From assembly GCA_016185755.1 (NCBI GenBank), contig JACPMX010000005.1, positions 1 through 35,086 on the forward strand: a stretch of DNA of 35,086 nt. Direction: 5' to 3'. Shown piece after piece: positions 1 through 6,406 of the stretch (position 1 is the stretch's first letter; each line of letters begins with the position of its first letter). The translations under genes were made by a program, and so were the position numbers. The notes under the pieces are model-generated. The model had not been told where the DNA came from. It did not search any database and saw nothing but the letters and a program-made list of their open reading frames with translations. Source of the DNA: Candidatus Woesearchaeota archaeon. Lineage in GTDB: Archaea; Nanobdellota; Nanobdellia; Woesearchaeales; GW2011-AR4.

Positions 1-2094
1 ACTTTCATTGAAGACGAAAAGAGGATAAGCCCGATAGAGATAAGGGCAAGGCTTGAAAAAATCCCGGACTCTGACACAGAAATCTTTGGGTTAAAAGTGC
101 CTCACGTAAGGCCTGAATGGATGATACAGACAATTTTGGCGATTCCGCCTGTCACAATGAGGCCGTCAATAACGCTGGAAAGCGGCGAGAGAAGCGAGGA
201 TGACCTGACGCACAAGATGGGGGACATTGTGAGGATCAACCAGAGGTTGTTTGAGAACATAAATGCGGGAGCGCCGGAAATAATAGTCGAGGACTTGTGG
301 GACCTGCTCCAGTATCACGTCACGACATTCTTTGACAATAACATCGCGCAGCTGCCTCCTGCAAGGCACAGGAGCGGGCAGCCACTGAAGACCCTGACAG
401 AGAGAATTAAAAGCAAGGAAGGCAGGATAAGGCATAACCTTGCCGGAAAAAGGACAAATTTCTCTGCAAGAACAGTCATATCCCCTGACCCGATGCTCGA
501 GCTATTCGAAGTTGGCGTTCCTTTTATCATCGCAACAAAGCTTACAGTCCCTGAACGGGTCAATGAATGGAACATGCAGTATGTCAAGCAGTTTGTCGAA
601 AAAGGCCCTGACAAGTATCCCGGGGCAAACTATATCATAAGGCCTGACGGCAAGAAAAAGAAGATAACAGACGAGACAAAGGAAGCATCCATTGAAGAGC
701 TGCAGCCGGGCTACATAGTTGAGAGGCATCTCATGGATGGGGACATTGCAATTTTCAACAGGCAGCCTTCATTGCACAGGATGAGCATGATGTGCCACCG
801 GGTTAGAATATTGCCCGGAAAGACATTGAGGTTAAATCCTGCTGTATGCACCCCTTACAATGCTGATTTTGACGGCGATGAAATGAACCTGCACATACCC
901 CAGACAGAGGAAGCAAGGGCAGAAGCGGAAATTTTGATGGAAGTCCAGACCCAGCTTATCTCCCTAAGGTATGGGCTGAGCATCATAGGATGCACCCAGG
1001 ATGCAATTTCCGGAAATTATGTCCTTACAAAAGACAATGCTGTAAAGAGGGAAGATGCGATTGATTTACTATCCTCTGTGGGCATAACCGATTTTTCAAA
1101 GCTTCCGAGGAGAGCTGTTGTAACAGGAAAAGAGGTGTTCAGCGTTCTTTTGCCGGATGATTTCAGCTATTCAGGCCATTCAAGGCTTTGTGACAGGTCG
1201 AAAGACAAATGCGACAAAGAAACCCATGTGGCCATCGAGGACGGCAAGCTTGTTTCAGGAGTGATGGACAGGAATTCCCTAGGAGAAGAGTCCGGCCTTA
1301 TGCTCAGGAACCTTCACCAAAAATACGGGAAGGACCACAGCATAGACCTGCTTGGAAAGATTTTCAGGCTTGGAATAGAATACCTTTTCAGGATGGGGTT
1401 CACATCAGCATTGTCAGACACCGATTTGCCTGAAACCGCAAGGTTGAAAATAAAGGAAGACCTTGATATAGCAAAAAAGGAGGTAGATGCATTGATCCTT
1501 CAGTTTGCAGAAGGCAAGCTTGATGCTTTCCCCGGCAAGACAATGCAGGAGACTTTAGAGCTTAGGATACTTGAGGTCCTGAACAAGGCAAGGAACGAGA
1601 CAGGAAGGACAGTTGCAAACCATGCAGACAAGCAGACTCATACAATGATAATGGCAGAAAGCGGCGCAAGGGGAAACTTGCTGAACCTTGCCCAGATGGC
1701 AGCCTGCGTAGGGCAGCAGGCCATGAGGGGCAAGAGGATAGAGAAGGGATTTGAGCAGCGGACGCTTGCGCATTTCAAGAAAGGCGACCTGAGCCCTGAG
1801 GCAAAAGGATTCATAAGCAACGGCTTCAAGAACGGGCTGACTCCCGCTGAATTTTTCTTCGGCTCAATGACCGGAAGGGATTCCCTGATGGATACTGCGC
1901 TGAGGACGCCAAAAAGCGGATACTTGTACAGGAGGCTGGCAAACGCGATGCAGGACCTGAAAGTGGAGTATGACAACACCGTGAGGGACGCATCAAAGAA
2001 AATAATCCAGTTTGAGTATGGGGAAGACGGCATCGACGTCTCAAAGTCAGAGAACGGGTTCCTGAATGTTAAGAGGATAATCCATACTAATTAG
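1..2094 (+). CDS. rpoA1: DNA-directed RNA polymerase subunit A' (5' partial)
   Basis: Largest catalytic subunit fragment of archaeal RNA polymerase. The reading frame is open from base 1, so the gene starts outside the window; the first in-frame ATG at 97 is internal. The active-site motif NADFDGDEMNLH, whose aspartates hold the catalytic magnesium, begins at base 859. The clamp/switch segment GRIRHNLAGKRTNFSARTVI and the bridge-helix region (GARGNLLNLAQMAACVGQQ) are intact. The protein ends shortly after the trigger-loop-proximal segment LRTPKSGYLYRRLANAMQDL and the GEDGID stretch, which is where archaeal A' normally stops and A'' begins. No A'' gene follows, although the next genes (eL30, NusA-like, uS12, uS7) are in the conserved archaeal order. 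Family assignment is secure. Confidence 0.97.
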   Translation, partial: TFIEDEKRISPIEIRARLEKIPDSDTEIFGLKVPHVRPEWMIQTILAIPPVTMRPSITLESGERSEDDLTHKMGDIVRINQRLFENINAGAPEIIVEDLWDLLQYHVTTFFDNNIAQLPPARHRSGQPLKTLTERIKSKEGRIRHNLAGKRTNFSARTVISPDPMLELFEVGVPFIIATKLTVPERVNEWNMQYVKQFVEKGPDKYPGANYIIRPDGKKKKITDETKEASIEELQPGYIVERHLMDGDIAIFNRQPSLHRMSMMCHRVRILPGKTLRLNPAVCTPYNADFDGDEMNLHIPQTEEARAEAEILMEVQTQLISLRYGLSIIGCTQDAISGNYVLTKDNAVKREDAIDLLSSVGITDFSKLPRRAVVTGKEVFSVLLPDDFSYSGHSRLCDRSKDKCDKETHVAIEDGKLVSGVMDRNSLGEESGLMLRNLHQKYGKDHSIDLLGKIFRLGIEYLFRMGFTSALSDTDLPETARLKIKEDLDIAKKEVDALILQFAEGKLDAFPGKTMQETLELRILEVLNKARNETGRTVANHADKQTHTMIMAESGARGNLLNLAQMAACVGQQAMRGKRIEKGFEQRTLAHFKKGDLSPEAKGFISNGFKNGLTPAEFFFGSMTGRDSLMDTALRTPKSGYLYRRLANAMQDLKVEYDNTVRDASKKIIQFEYGEDGIDVSKSENGFLNVKRIIHTN

Positions 2095-2119
2095 TTAATG
2101 AATACCCAGGCGAGGCTTG
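2095..2119 (+). repeat. fragment of the dispersed palindromic repeat, behind rpoA1
   Basis: TTAATGAATA followed, after a 3-base difference, by AGGCGAGGCTTG matches the centre of the intergenic repeat at 17470-17628 and 25986-26149 (10 plus 12 identical bases in the same order, there separated by 2 bases). The rest of the repeat is not recognisable. The 155-bp gap 2095-2249 otherwise holds only A/T-rich leader sequence and a likely TATA box (near 2211-2222) for the next gene. Confidence 0.45.
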
Positions 2120-2249
2120 GCACAAGATTTGAAGCTGGATTGGCATTCAATTAAAAAAATCAAAAATAAAAATCCATTGGCGATTAGCATCAATAAAAAA
2201 TCCAATAAGCAATTTAAAAATAAAAACAAAATAAAATTCAAAAAATAAA

Positions 2250-2534
2250 ATGGCCAAGAAAATAAGCGCAACAGAAATCAAGAAGATGATAAAAACAGGC
2301 AACTTCATTATCGGCACCGGGAAAACCTTGAAAAGCCTGAAGCTCGGCAGGGTGCAGAAAGTGCTGGTCAGCTCGAATTGCCCCCCAAGGGTTGAAAAGG
2401 ACATTGCTTACTATTCAGGGCTGAGCGGCGCGGAGGTACACAAGCTTGACTACCCAAACGACGAGCTTAGCGTAATCTGCAAGAAGCCTTTTGCCATATC
2501 TGTGCTGGCATTTCTTAAGGGTGCAAATAAGTGA
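2250..2534 (+). CDS. rpl30e: 50S ribosomal protein eL30 (L30e)
   Basis: 94 residues, the normal size for archaeal L30e. The L7Ae/L30e fold is visible as TGNFIIGTGKTLKSLKLGRV, then VLVSSNCPP, and the conserved C-terminal PNDELSVICKKPFAISVL. It is part of the large ribosomal subunit. It sits in its usual place before the NusA-like gene, with its TGA stop overlapping the GTG start of that gene (GTGA), so the two are probably translated together. Confidence 0.95.
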   Translation: MAKKISATEIKKMIKTGNFIIGTGKTLKSLKLGRVQKVLVSSNCPPRVEKDIAYYSGLSGAEVHKLDYPNDELSVICKKPFAISVLAFLKGANK

Positions 2535-2947
2535 ATCGGATCAAATTTGATTCTGAGCTGATGAAGCTGATCACTCTTTTCGAGTCCGTCACAGGAGCCA
2601 ATGTCAAGGACTGCATTGCTGACGAAAAGATTACAATCTTCATAATCGAAGAGGGGCAGATGGGGAAGGCCATCGGCAAAAGCGGCGCTAATATAAAAAG
2701 GGTCGAGAACATGCTCAAGAAAAAAATAAAGCTGGTGGAGTTCAGCAATGACCTCCTTCAGTTTGTAAGGAACATGATCTACCCGATAGAGGCGCTGGAA
2801 ATAAAAAAGGAAGATGGCTCAATAGTGATACACGGAAAAGACACCGGCTCGAAGGCGATGCTCATAGGGAGGGAAAGGCAGAACATAAACAGCCTAACCC
2901 AGATTGCCAGGAGATATTTTGACATAAGCGGGATAAAAGTCATCTGA
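2531..2947 (+). CDS. nusA: NusA-like KH-domain transcription factor
   Basis: 138 residues, typical of the short archaeal NusA, which consists of two KH RNA-binding domains and lacks the bacterial N-terminal and S1 domains. The first KH loop reads GQMGKAIGKSGANIKRV (about residues 48-64). The second lies in the C-terminal half around IGRERQNINSLTQIARRYFD. The start is GTG at 2531, overlapping the eL30 stop. Its place between eL30 and uS12 is conserved in archaea and links it to the RNA polymerase/ribosomal protein operon. Confidence 0.93.
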   Translation: MNRIKFDSELMKLITLFESVTGANVKDCIADEKITIFIIEEGQMGKAIGKSGANIKRVENMLKKKIKLVEFSNDLLQFVRNMIYPIEALEIKKEDGSIVIHGKDTGSKAMLIGRERQNINSLTQIARRYFDISGIKVI

Positions 2948-2973
2948 TAAAACTGATAATTCACCTATAGCAA

Positions 2974-2984
2974 CCTTTAAAAAT
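2974..2984 (+). promoter_or_regulatory. putative TATA box for rps12
   Basis: CCTTTAAAAAT lies 22-32 bases before the rps12 ATG at 3006. This fits an archaeal TATA box giving a very short or absent 5' leader. Inferred from spacing and composition only. Confidence 0.5.
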
Positions 2985-3005
2985 CACCAATAAATACCGA
3001 ATAGC

Positions 3006-3443
3006 ATGGCAAACAAATCACGCGGCCTGAACGCAGGAAAGAGATTAAGGGCAAGAAGAAGCAGCGGGAGATGGCACTACAAGCCTTACATCAGGAGGAT
3101 ATTAAGGCTCAAGGAGCGCTCAGACCCCTTGGAAGGCGCTTCCCAGGCAAAGGGGATTGTGCTTGAAAAAGTGCAGCTTGAGGCAAAGCAGCCGAATTCC
3201 GCAATGAGGAAATGCGTGAGGGTCCAGCTGATAAAGAACGGAAGGCAGGTCACTGCATTCTGCCCCAGGGACGGCGCAACCAAGATGATAGACGAGCATG
3301 ATGAAGTCATCATTGAATGCATCGGCGGCGCAATGGGCAAGTCCAAAGGCGACATTCCCGGAGTCAGGTGGCAGGTCATAAAAGTCAACGACCAGAGCCT
3401 GGATGCTTTGCTTAAAGGAAGGATAGAAAAGGCTAGGAAGTAA
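3006..3443 (+). CDS. rps12: 30S ribosomal protein uS12
   Basis: 145 residues, the archaeal/eukaryotic length of S12. The decoding-centre loop [19 protein letters not shown], the CPRDGA segment and the conserved [14 protein letters not shown] are all present. It belongs to the small subunit A-site. It follows the NusA-like gene after 58 bases containing its own TATA-like box. uS7 follows, but only after an unusually long 312-base gap of stacked hairpins, whereas in archaea the two are normally adjacent. Confidence 0.96.
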   Translation: MANKSRGLNAGKRLRARRSSGRWHYKPYIRRILRLKERSDPLEGASQAKGIVLEKVQLEAKQPNSAMRKCVRVQLIKNGRQVTAFCPRDGATKMIDEHDEVIIECIGGAMGKSKGDIPGVRWQVIKVNDQSLDALLKGRIEKARK

Positions 3444-3755
3444 AACAACCCTTCCGCGAGTTGAGATGAACGCGAGCTTGCGAGCGTTCTCGCAAGCATC
3501 TCGGCGGGAAACTTTTTCGCAAAAAGTTGAGGAAATCAAAGATTTCCGAGACTTCCCGAAAATGCAATGCATTTTCGATAAGTTTCATCAAAAATGGAGG
3601 CTTCGCATTCGCTCAGCCCCCCGAATCACGCTCAATTAACAAAAACGGTGCAAAGTGGTGGAGAACTATCGCAAAATAATCAAGAGCAATAAGATATGTT
3701 CTCCCTATTAAAGTTTTAGAAAAAATTAAATTCAAAATCAAATAATCAAACAAAA
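3444..3755. repeat. 312-bp intergenic region with cascade of inverted repeats
   Basis: There is no gene in this gap between rps12 and rps7. Directly visible hairpins are 3476-3497 (GCTTGCGAG/CTCGCAAGC, 9 bp, 4-base loop), 3510-3528 (AACTTTTT/AAAAAGTT, loop CGC), 3531-3547 (GGAAATC/GATTTCC, loop AAA) and 3557-3577 (CGAAAATGC/GCATTTTCG, 3-base loop). An outer stem CGGGAA (3505-3510) / TTCCCG (3553-3558) encloses the second and third. GAGATG (3463) / CATCTC (3497) abuts the first. The right third (3640-3755) is A/T-rich and probably holds the rps7 promoter. Function unknown; an RNA element, attenuator/terminator or decayed mobile repeat are all possible. Confidence 0.75.
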
Positions 3756-4355
3756 ATGCCGGAAATAAAAGCCTTCAACAGGTGGAGCATGGACGGAATC
3801 AAGGTTGATGACCTTGGATTGCAGGCTTATGTTACTCTGCAGCCCAGGATTGTGCCGAAGACAGGGGCAAGGTATGCCGGCAGCAAGTTCTACAAGAGCA
3901 GGACTTTCATAGTTGAAAGGCTCATAAACAAGCTCATGGTGCCTGGCCACAAGAGCAAGAAGCACTACAAGACAAGCTCGCATATAACGGGCAAGGCAAA
4001 CACAAACTACCACATTGTAGAGGAAGCCTTCAGGCAGGTTGAAAAGACAACAAAGGAAAACCCTGTCAAGGTTTTTGTCAAGGCCCTTGAGAATGCAGCC
4101 CAAAGGGAAGAGATAATCACCATAGAGTACGGCGGCGCAAGGTATCCCAAGGCAGTTGAGTGCTCGCCCCAGAGAAGGGTCGACATGGCATTGAGGCACA
4201 TGGCGCAGGGCGCATACCACAGGACTTTCAACACAAAAAAATCAATAGTGAGCAGCCTGGCAGAAGAGATAATCAGCGCATACAGGATGAGCAGCGCATC
4301 GAACGCTATAGCGAAGAAGCTTGAAGTGGAGAGGCAGGCGGACAGTTCTAGGTAA
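3756..4355 (+). CDS. rps7: 30S ribosomal protein uS7
   Basis: 199 residues, normal for archaeal S7. Conserved segments are KFYKSRTFIVERLINKLM, the VEEAFRQVEKTTKENPVKVF helix region, IEYGGARYPKAVECSPQRRV, ALRHMAQGAYHR and the C-terminal AEEIISAYRM. It nucleates assembly of the 30S head. The last 66 bases (4290-4355) are repeated at 5206-5271, behind a small inserted module. Usual archaeal neighbours (elongation factors, S10) do not follow. Confidence 0.96.
   Translation: MPEIKAFNRWSMDGIKVDDLGLQAYVTLQPRIVPKTGARYAGSKFYKSRTFIVERLINKLMVPGHKSKKHYKTSSHITGKANTNYHIVEEAFRQVEKTTKENPVKVFVKALENAAQREEIITIEYGGARYPKAVECSPQRRVDMALRHMAQGAYHRTFNTKKSIVSSLAEEIISAYRMSSASNAIAKKLEVERQADSSR
4290..4355 (+). repeat. 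direct repeat, left copy (rps7 3' end; putative attL)
   Basis: The final 21 codons plus stop of rps7. The same 66 bases recur at 5206-5271 with three differences, at 4316, 4346 and 4349. All three fall in third codon positions and keep the amino acid (AAG/AAA, AGT/AGC, TCT/TCA). Weaker similarity extends about 9 bases further left (TACAGGATG against TACGGGCTC). Such regeneration of a gene's 3' end is the signature of site-specific integration into a gene end. Confidence 0.8.
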
Positions 4356-4368
4356 ATTCATTAGAAAT

Positions 4369-4378
4369 CCTTAAAAAG
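4369..4378 (+). promoter_or_regulatory. putative TATA box of the inserted module
   Basis: CCTTAAAAAG lies 22-31 bases before the ATG at 4400 and 13 bases inside the right edge of the left repeat. The module therefore seems to carry its own promoter for a leaderless transcript. Confidence 0.45.
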
Positions 4379-4399
4379 CATAAAGTTAACCCTGTTTTA

Positions 4400-4975
4400 A
4401 TGCAATTTATTTCAAAGGATAAGATAAAGATTGATAGGGTATTGTCAGATCTGGACATTTTTGCAATTGATTTTGTTAAATCTTTAAGTAAACACACCCC
4501 TTATTCAATTGTAAGCGGCTATGTGTCGATATTGCTTGGCAGGGCGAGAGCAAGCGAGGATATTGATATCATCATTCCAAAAATGGATTTTCGCAGGTTT
4601 CTCCATCTTTTAAAAGATTTAAAGAAAAATAAGTTTTACTGCTTGAATGCCGATGATGATAAAGCTGTTTATGATTACATTTGCAATAATTTTGCAATCA
4701 GGTTTGCAAAAAAAAATACGGCCATTCCCAATATTGAATTGAAGTTTGCGAAAAATAAATTTGACAGGATTTCCATCGGCAGTACTGTGACCGTGGAAAT
4801 TAACAATAAGAAAATTGTTATATGCAATCTTGAAATGCAGATTGCATTTAAGGAGGTTGTCTTGAAGTCGCCAAAGGATATTGAAGATGCAAGGCACATA
4901 AGAAATATAGCAGTAAACTATTTAAATGACAGGAAACTTAAGCAATATCGGGAGATGCTGCATGGCTTTCAATGA
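4400..4975 (+). CDS. nucleotidyltransferase-fold protein (AbiEii/DUF6036-like)
   Basis: 191 residues. The N-terminal third shows a polymerase-beta-type nucleotidyltransferase signature, SGYVSILLGRARASEDIDII (about residues 39-58), with the G-S/G-Y start and the D-x-D metal pair. Similar proteins act as stand-alone nucleotidyltransferases or as toxins of AbiE/MNT-type toxin-antitoxin systems; which applies here cannot be told from sequence. The gene is more A/T-rich than the ribosomal genes to its left and lies inside the 916-bp insertion. Its 3' end overlaps the next gene by 14 bases, so the two form one unit. Confidence 0.65.
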   Translation: MQFISKDKIKIDRVLSDLDIFAIDFVKSLSKHTPYSIVSGYVSILLGRARASEDIDIIIPKMDFRRFLHLLKDLKKNKFYCLNADDDKAVYDYICNNFAIRFAKKNTAIPNIELKFAKNKFDRISIGSTVTVEINNKKIVICNLEMQIAFKEVVLKSPKDIEDARHIRNIAVNYLNDRKLKQYREMLHGFQ

Positions 4976-5162
4976 AGACAACCAAAGCGAAAGGCTTAAA
5001 TTTGTGGATTTCTGGTCCAAATACGTGCTTACCCATGACGATAAAGACTGGTCAGTCCAGCAAAATAAGATTATCAATTCTTGTTTGAGAAGTTCAGCCA
5101 TGACCAAGGAGCTTTATCTAAAGATGAAGGCAAAGCCCAATATCCCGGCTTCAGATAAATAA
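4962..5162 (+). CDS. small partner protein of the nucleotidyltransferase
   Basis: 66 residues, charged, with no membrane segment. It contains FVDFWSKYVLTHDDKDWS and QQNKIINSCL, a pattern that I recall in small proteins encoded beside archaeal nucleotidyltransferases (recollection, not a search). The ATG at 4962 is chosen because an upstream in-frame ATG at 4926 would give a longer overlap and an unlikely N-terminus. The 14-base overlap with the nucleotidyltransferase suggests coupled translation, as in toxin-antitoxin pairs. The function is not established. Confidence 0.6.
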   Translation: MAFNEDNQSERLKFVDFWSKYVLTHDDKDWSVQQNKIINSCLRSSAMTKELYLKMKAKPNIPASDK

Positions 5163-5205
5163 GCCATTTGCGGATACAAATCAGCAAACAAATTAATACG
5201 GGCTC

Positions 5206-5271
5206 AGCAGCGCATCGAACGCTATAGCGAAAAAGCTTGAAGTGGAGAGGCAGGCGGACAGCTCAAGGTAA
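5206..5271 (+). repeat. direct repeat, right copy (displaced rps7 3' end; putative attR)
   Basis: Reads in frame as the last 21 residues of uS7 (SSASNAIAKKLEVERQADSS then R and stop). It is identical in protein to the left copy despite three base changes, so it diverged while still coding. This suggests that it is the original host end of rps7 and that the left copy arrived with the insert, or the reverse. Confidence 0.8.
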
Positions 5272-5277
5272 GAAAGC

Positions 5278-5286
5278 TTTTTATAT
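5278..5286 (+). promoter_or_regulatory. putative TATA box for the prepilin peptidase gene
   Basis: TTTTTATAT lies 23-31 bases before the ATG at 5309, directly to the right of the displaced rps7 end. It is placed by spacing for a leaderless archaeal transcript. Confidence 0.4.
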
Positions 5287-5308
5287 TTTCTTTAAAAAAT
5301 AAGTTTTC

Positions 5309-6358
5309 ATGCTTATTTACTGGTTTTTGCCGATGATTTTGTTCTTGGGTATTGTTACCTCTTATGAGGACATCAAATACGGGAAGATAAGGAATAAGTG
5401 GATAATGCTTGGTGTTGTTTACGCATCCGTAATTTATTTTTTTCTTTATTTTTTAAATACATCCTATAATCTGGGTTTAACTAATTTAAAACATCTGCTG
5501 ATAAGTGGATTTTTTGCATTAGTGGCAGGTTTTCTGATATGGTTTCTGGGCTTATGGACTGCAGGAGATGCAAAGCTGCTCTTTGTATACGCCTTGCTTG
5601 TTCCCAATGCCAATTCCTTCACTTTTGCAGATACTATGGTAAATTCTTTTATCCCAGTCAGCATATTCCTAACTCTTATTTCATTAACGCGCATTTGGAA
5701 AATAAAAAAAAAGCCAGTTAAAGGTATGTTCAAAATTATTGATATTTACAAAATGGCACTTGTAATTTTCGCCGCAACATGGTTTAATAATATCTTGCGG
5801 CAAACTATAGGCATAGATTCCCTGCTGTCAGCCCTCGCTTTAATCCTTGTAATCTTAATGATTGGCAAATTTTTTCCTAGGAACATTTTTTTAATAATGC
5901 TGACTGCAATTGCATTGCTTAGGATACTTGTGGATAAAAGTGTATACGATTTTGCAACATGGCGAAACTTTCTGCTATTCATGGCAATTATCATGGTAAC
6001 AAGGTATTTGTTGATTCTGCTGAGCCAGTCATTTGTAAAAAATGTCTCTTTTGACGCGCTTAAGCCAGGAGACCAGCCTGCGGAGATAATAATCAAATCA
6101 GGCGGCGTTTACAAAAAAAAGAAAGCTGATATATTGGCGCTACACAAAAAATTAGCAGGCATCATTTTCCAGCCAAAACCCCCCGGGCTTTCCGAAGAGG
6201 ACATCCAAAAAATAAAGGAGTCAGCAAAACATTTTGCATTTAAAGAGCTAAAAATAAGGGAAACAATAAGCTTTGCGCCTTTTCTTTTTACAGGCGCCCT
6301 GATTCAGATAATCCTGAACGATAATTTAATATCATACCTAGTTAACACCCTATTTTGA
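5309..6358 (+). CDS. prepilin peptidase, A24 family (PibD/FlaK-like)
   Basis: 349-residue polytopic membrane protein. The two aspartates of the GxGD-type aspartic protease are visible: the first in TSYEDIKYGKIRN (about residue 21), the second in the GDAKLLF box after LWTA (about residue 88). About eight hydrophobic segments follow, with a soluble loop (about residues 255-310) before the last. The enzyme removes the short charged leader of class III (pilin-like) signal peptides at the inner face of the membrane. It is longer than PibD or FlaK, with an extended C-terminal membrane part. Likely substrates are the pilin-like proteins at 16704-26598 and 31599-32324. It has its own promoter. Confidence 0.88.
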   Translation: MLIYWFLPMILFLGIVTSYEDIKYGKIRNKWIMLGVVYASVIYFFLYFLNTSYNLGLTNLKHLLISGFFALVAGFLIWFLGLWTAGDAKLLFVYALLVPNANSFTFADTMVNSFIPVSIFLTLISLTRIWKIKKKPVKGMFKIIDIYKMALVIFAATWFNNILRQTIGIDSLLSALALILVILMIGKFFPRNIFLIMLTAIALLRILVDKSVYDFATWRNFLLFMAIIMVTRYLLILLSQSFVKNVSFDALKPGDQPAEIIIKSGGVYKKKKADILALHKKLAGIIFQPKPPGLSEEDIQKIKESAKHFAFKELKIRETISFAPFLFTGALIQIILNDNLISYLVNTLF

Positions 6359-6374
6359 TGGAATCATTATAAAA

Positions 6375-6382
6375 TTTATAAA
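6375..6382 (+). promoter_or_regulatory. putative TATA box for the PRTase-propeller operon
   Basis: TTTATAAA is 25-32 bases upstream of the ATG at 6407. No ribosome-binding site lies between them, as expected for a leaderless mRNA covering the three overlapping genes to 10009. Confidence 0.55.
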
Positions 6383-6406
6383 TTAAAGATATTTTCGCTT
6401 TTAAAT

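Larger units (their letters stand above)
4290..5271 (+). mobile_element. putative 916-bp integrated module at the rps7 3' end
   Basis: Boundaries are the two copies of the rps7 terminus (4290-4355 and 5206-5271, offset 916 bp). The cargo is a promoter, the nucleotidyltransferase gene and its small partner; 5163-5205 holds no gene. No integrase or transposase is encoded, so mobility would depend on an enzyme supplied elsewhere, or the duplication arose by recombination with a related strain. The right copy lacks an upstream coding context (in-frame TAA at 5194), so it is only a remnant of rps7. A chimeric assembly of two strains is the main alternative. Confidence 0.6.

Noticed and set aside
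2098-2154. An 18-codon ORF (ATG...TAA) directly behind rpoA1
   Set aside because: Too short, with no similarity to the A'' subunit that I can recognise. It lies within the repeat fragment, so it is probably not a gene.
3444-3755. A tRNA or small rRNA gene in the hairpin-rich gap
   Set aside because: No cloverleaf consensus (no T-loop GTTCAAATC-like or D-loop pattern); the stems are simple consecutive hairpins.
4400-5162. Assigning the pair as a proven toxin-antitoxin system
   Set aside because: The nucleotidyltransferase signature and overlap fit, but many such pairs are not toxins and no antitoxin motif can be recognised.
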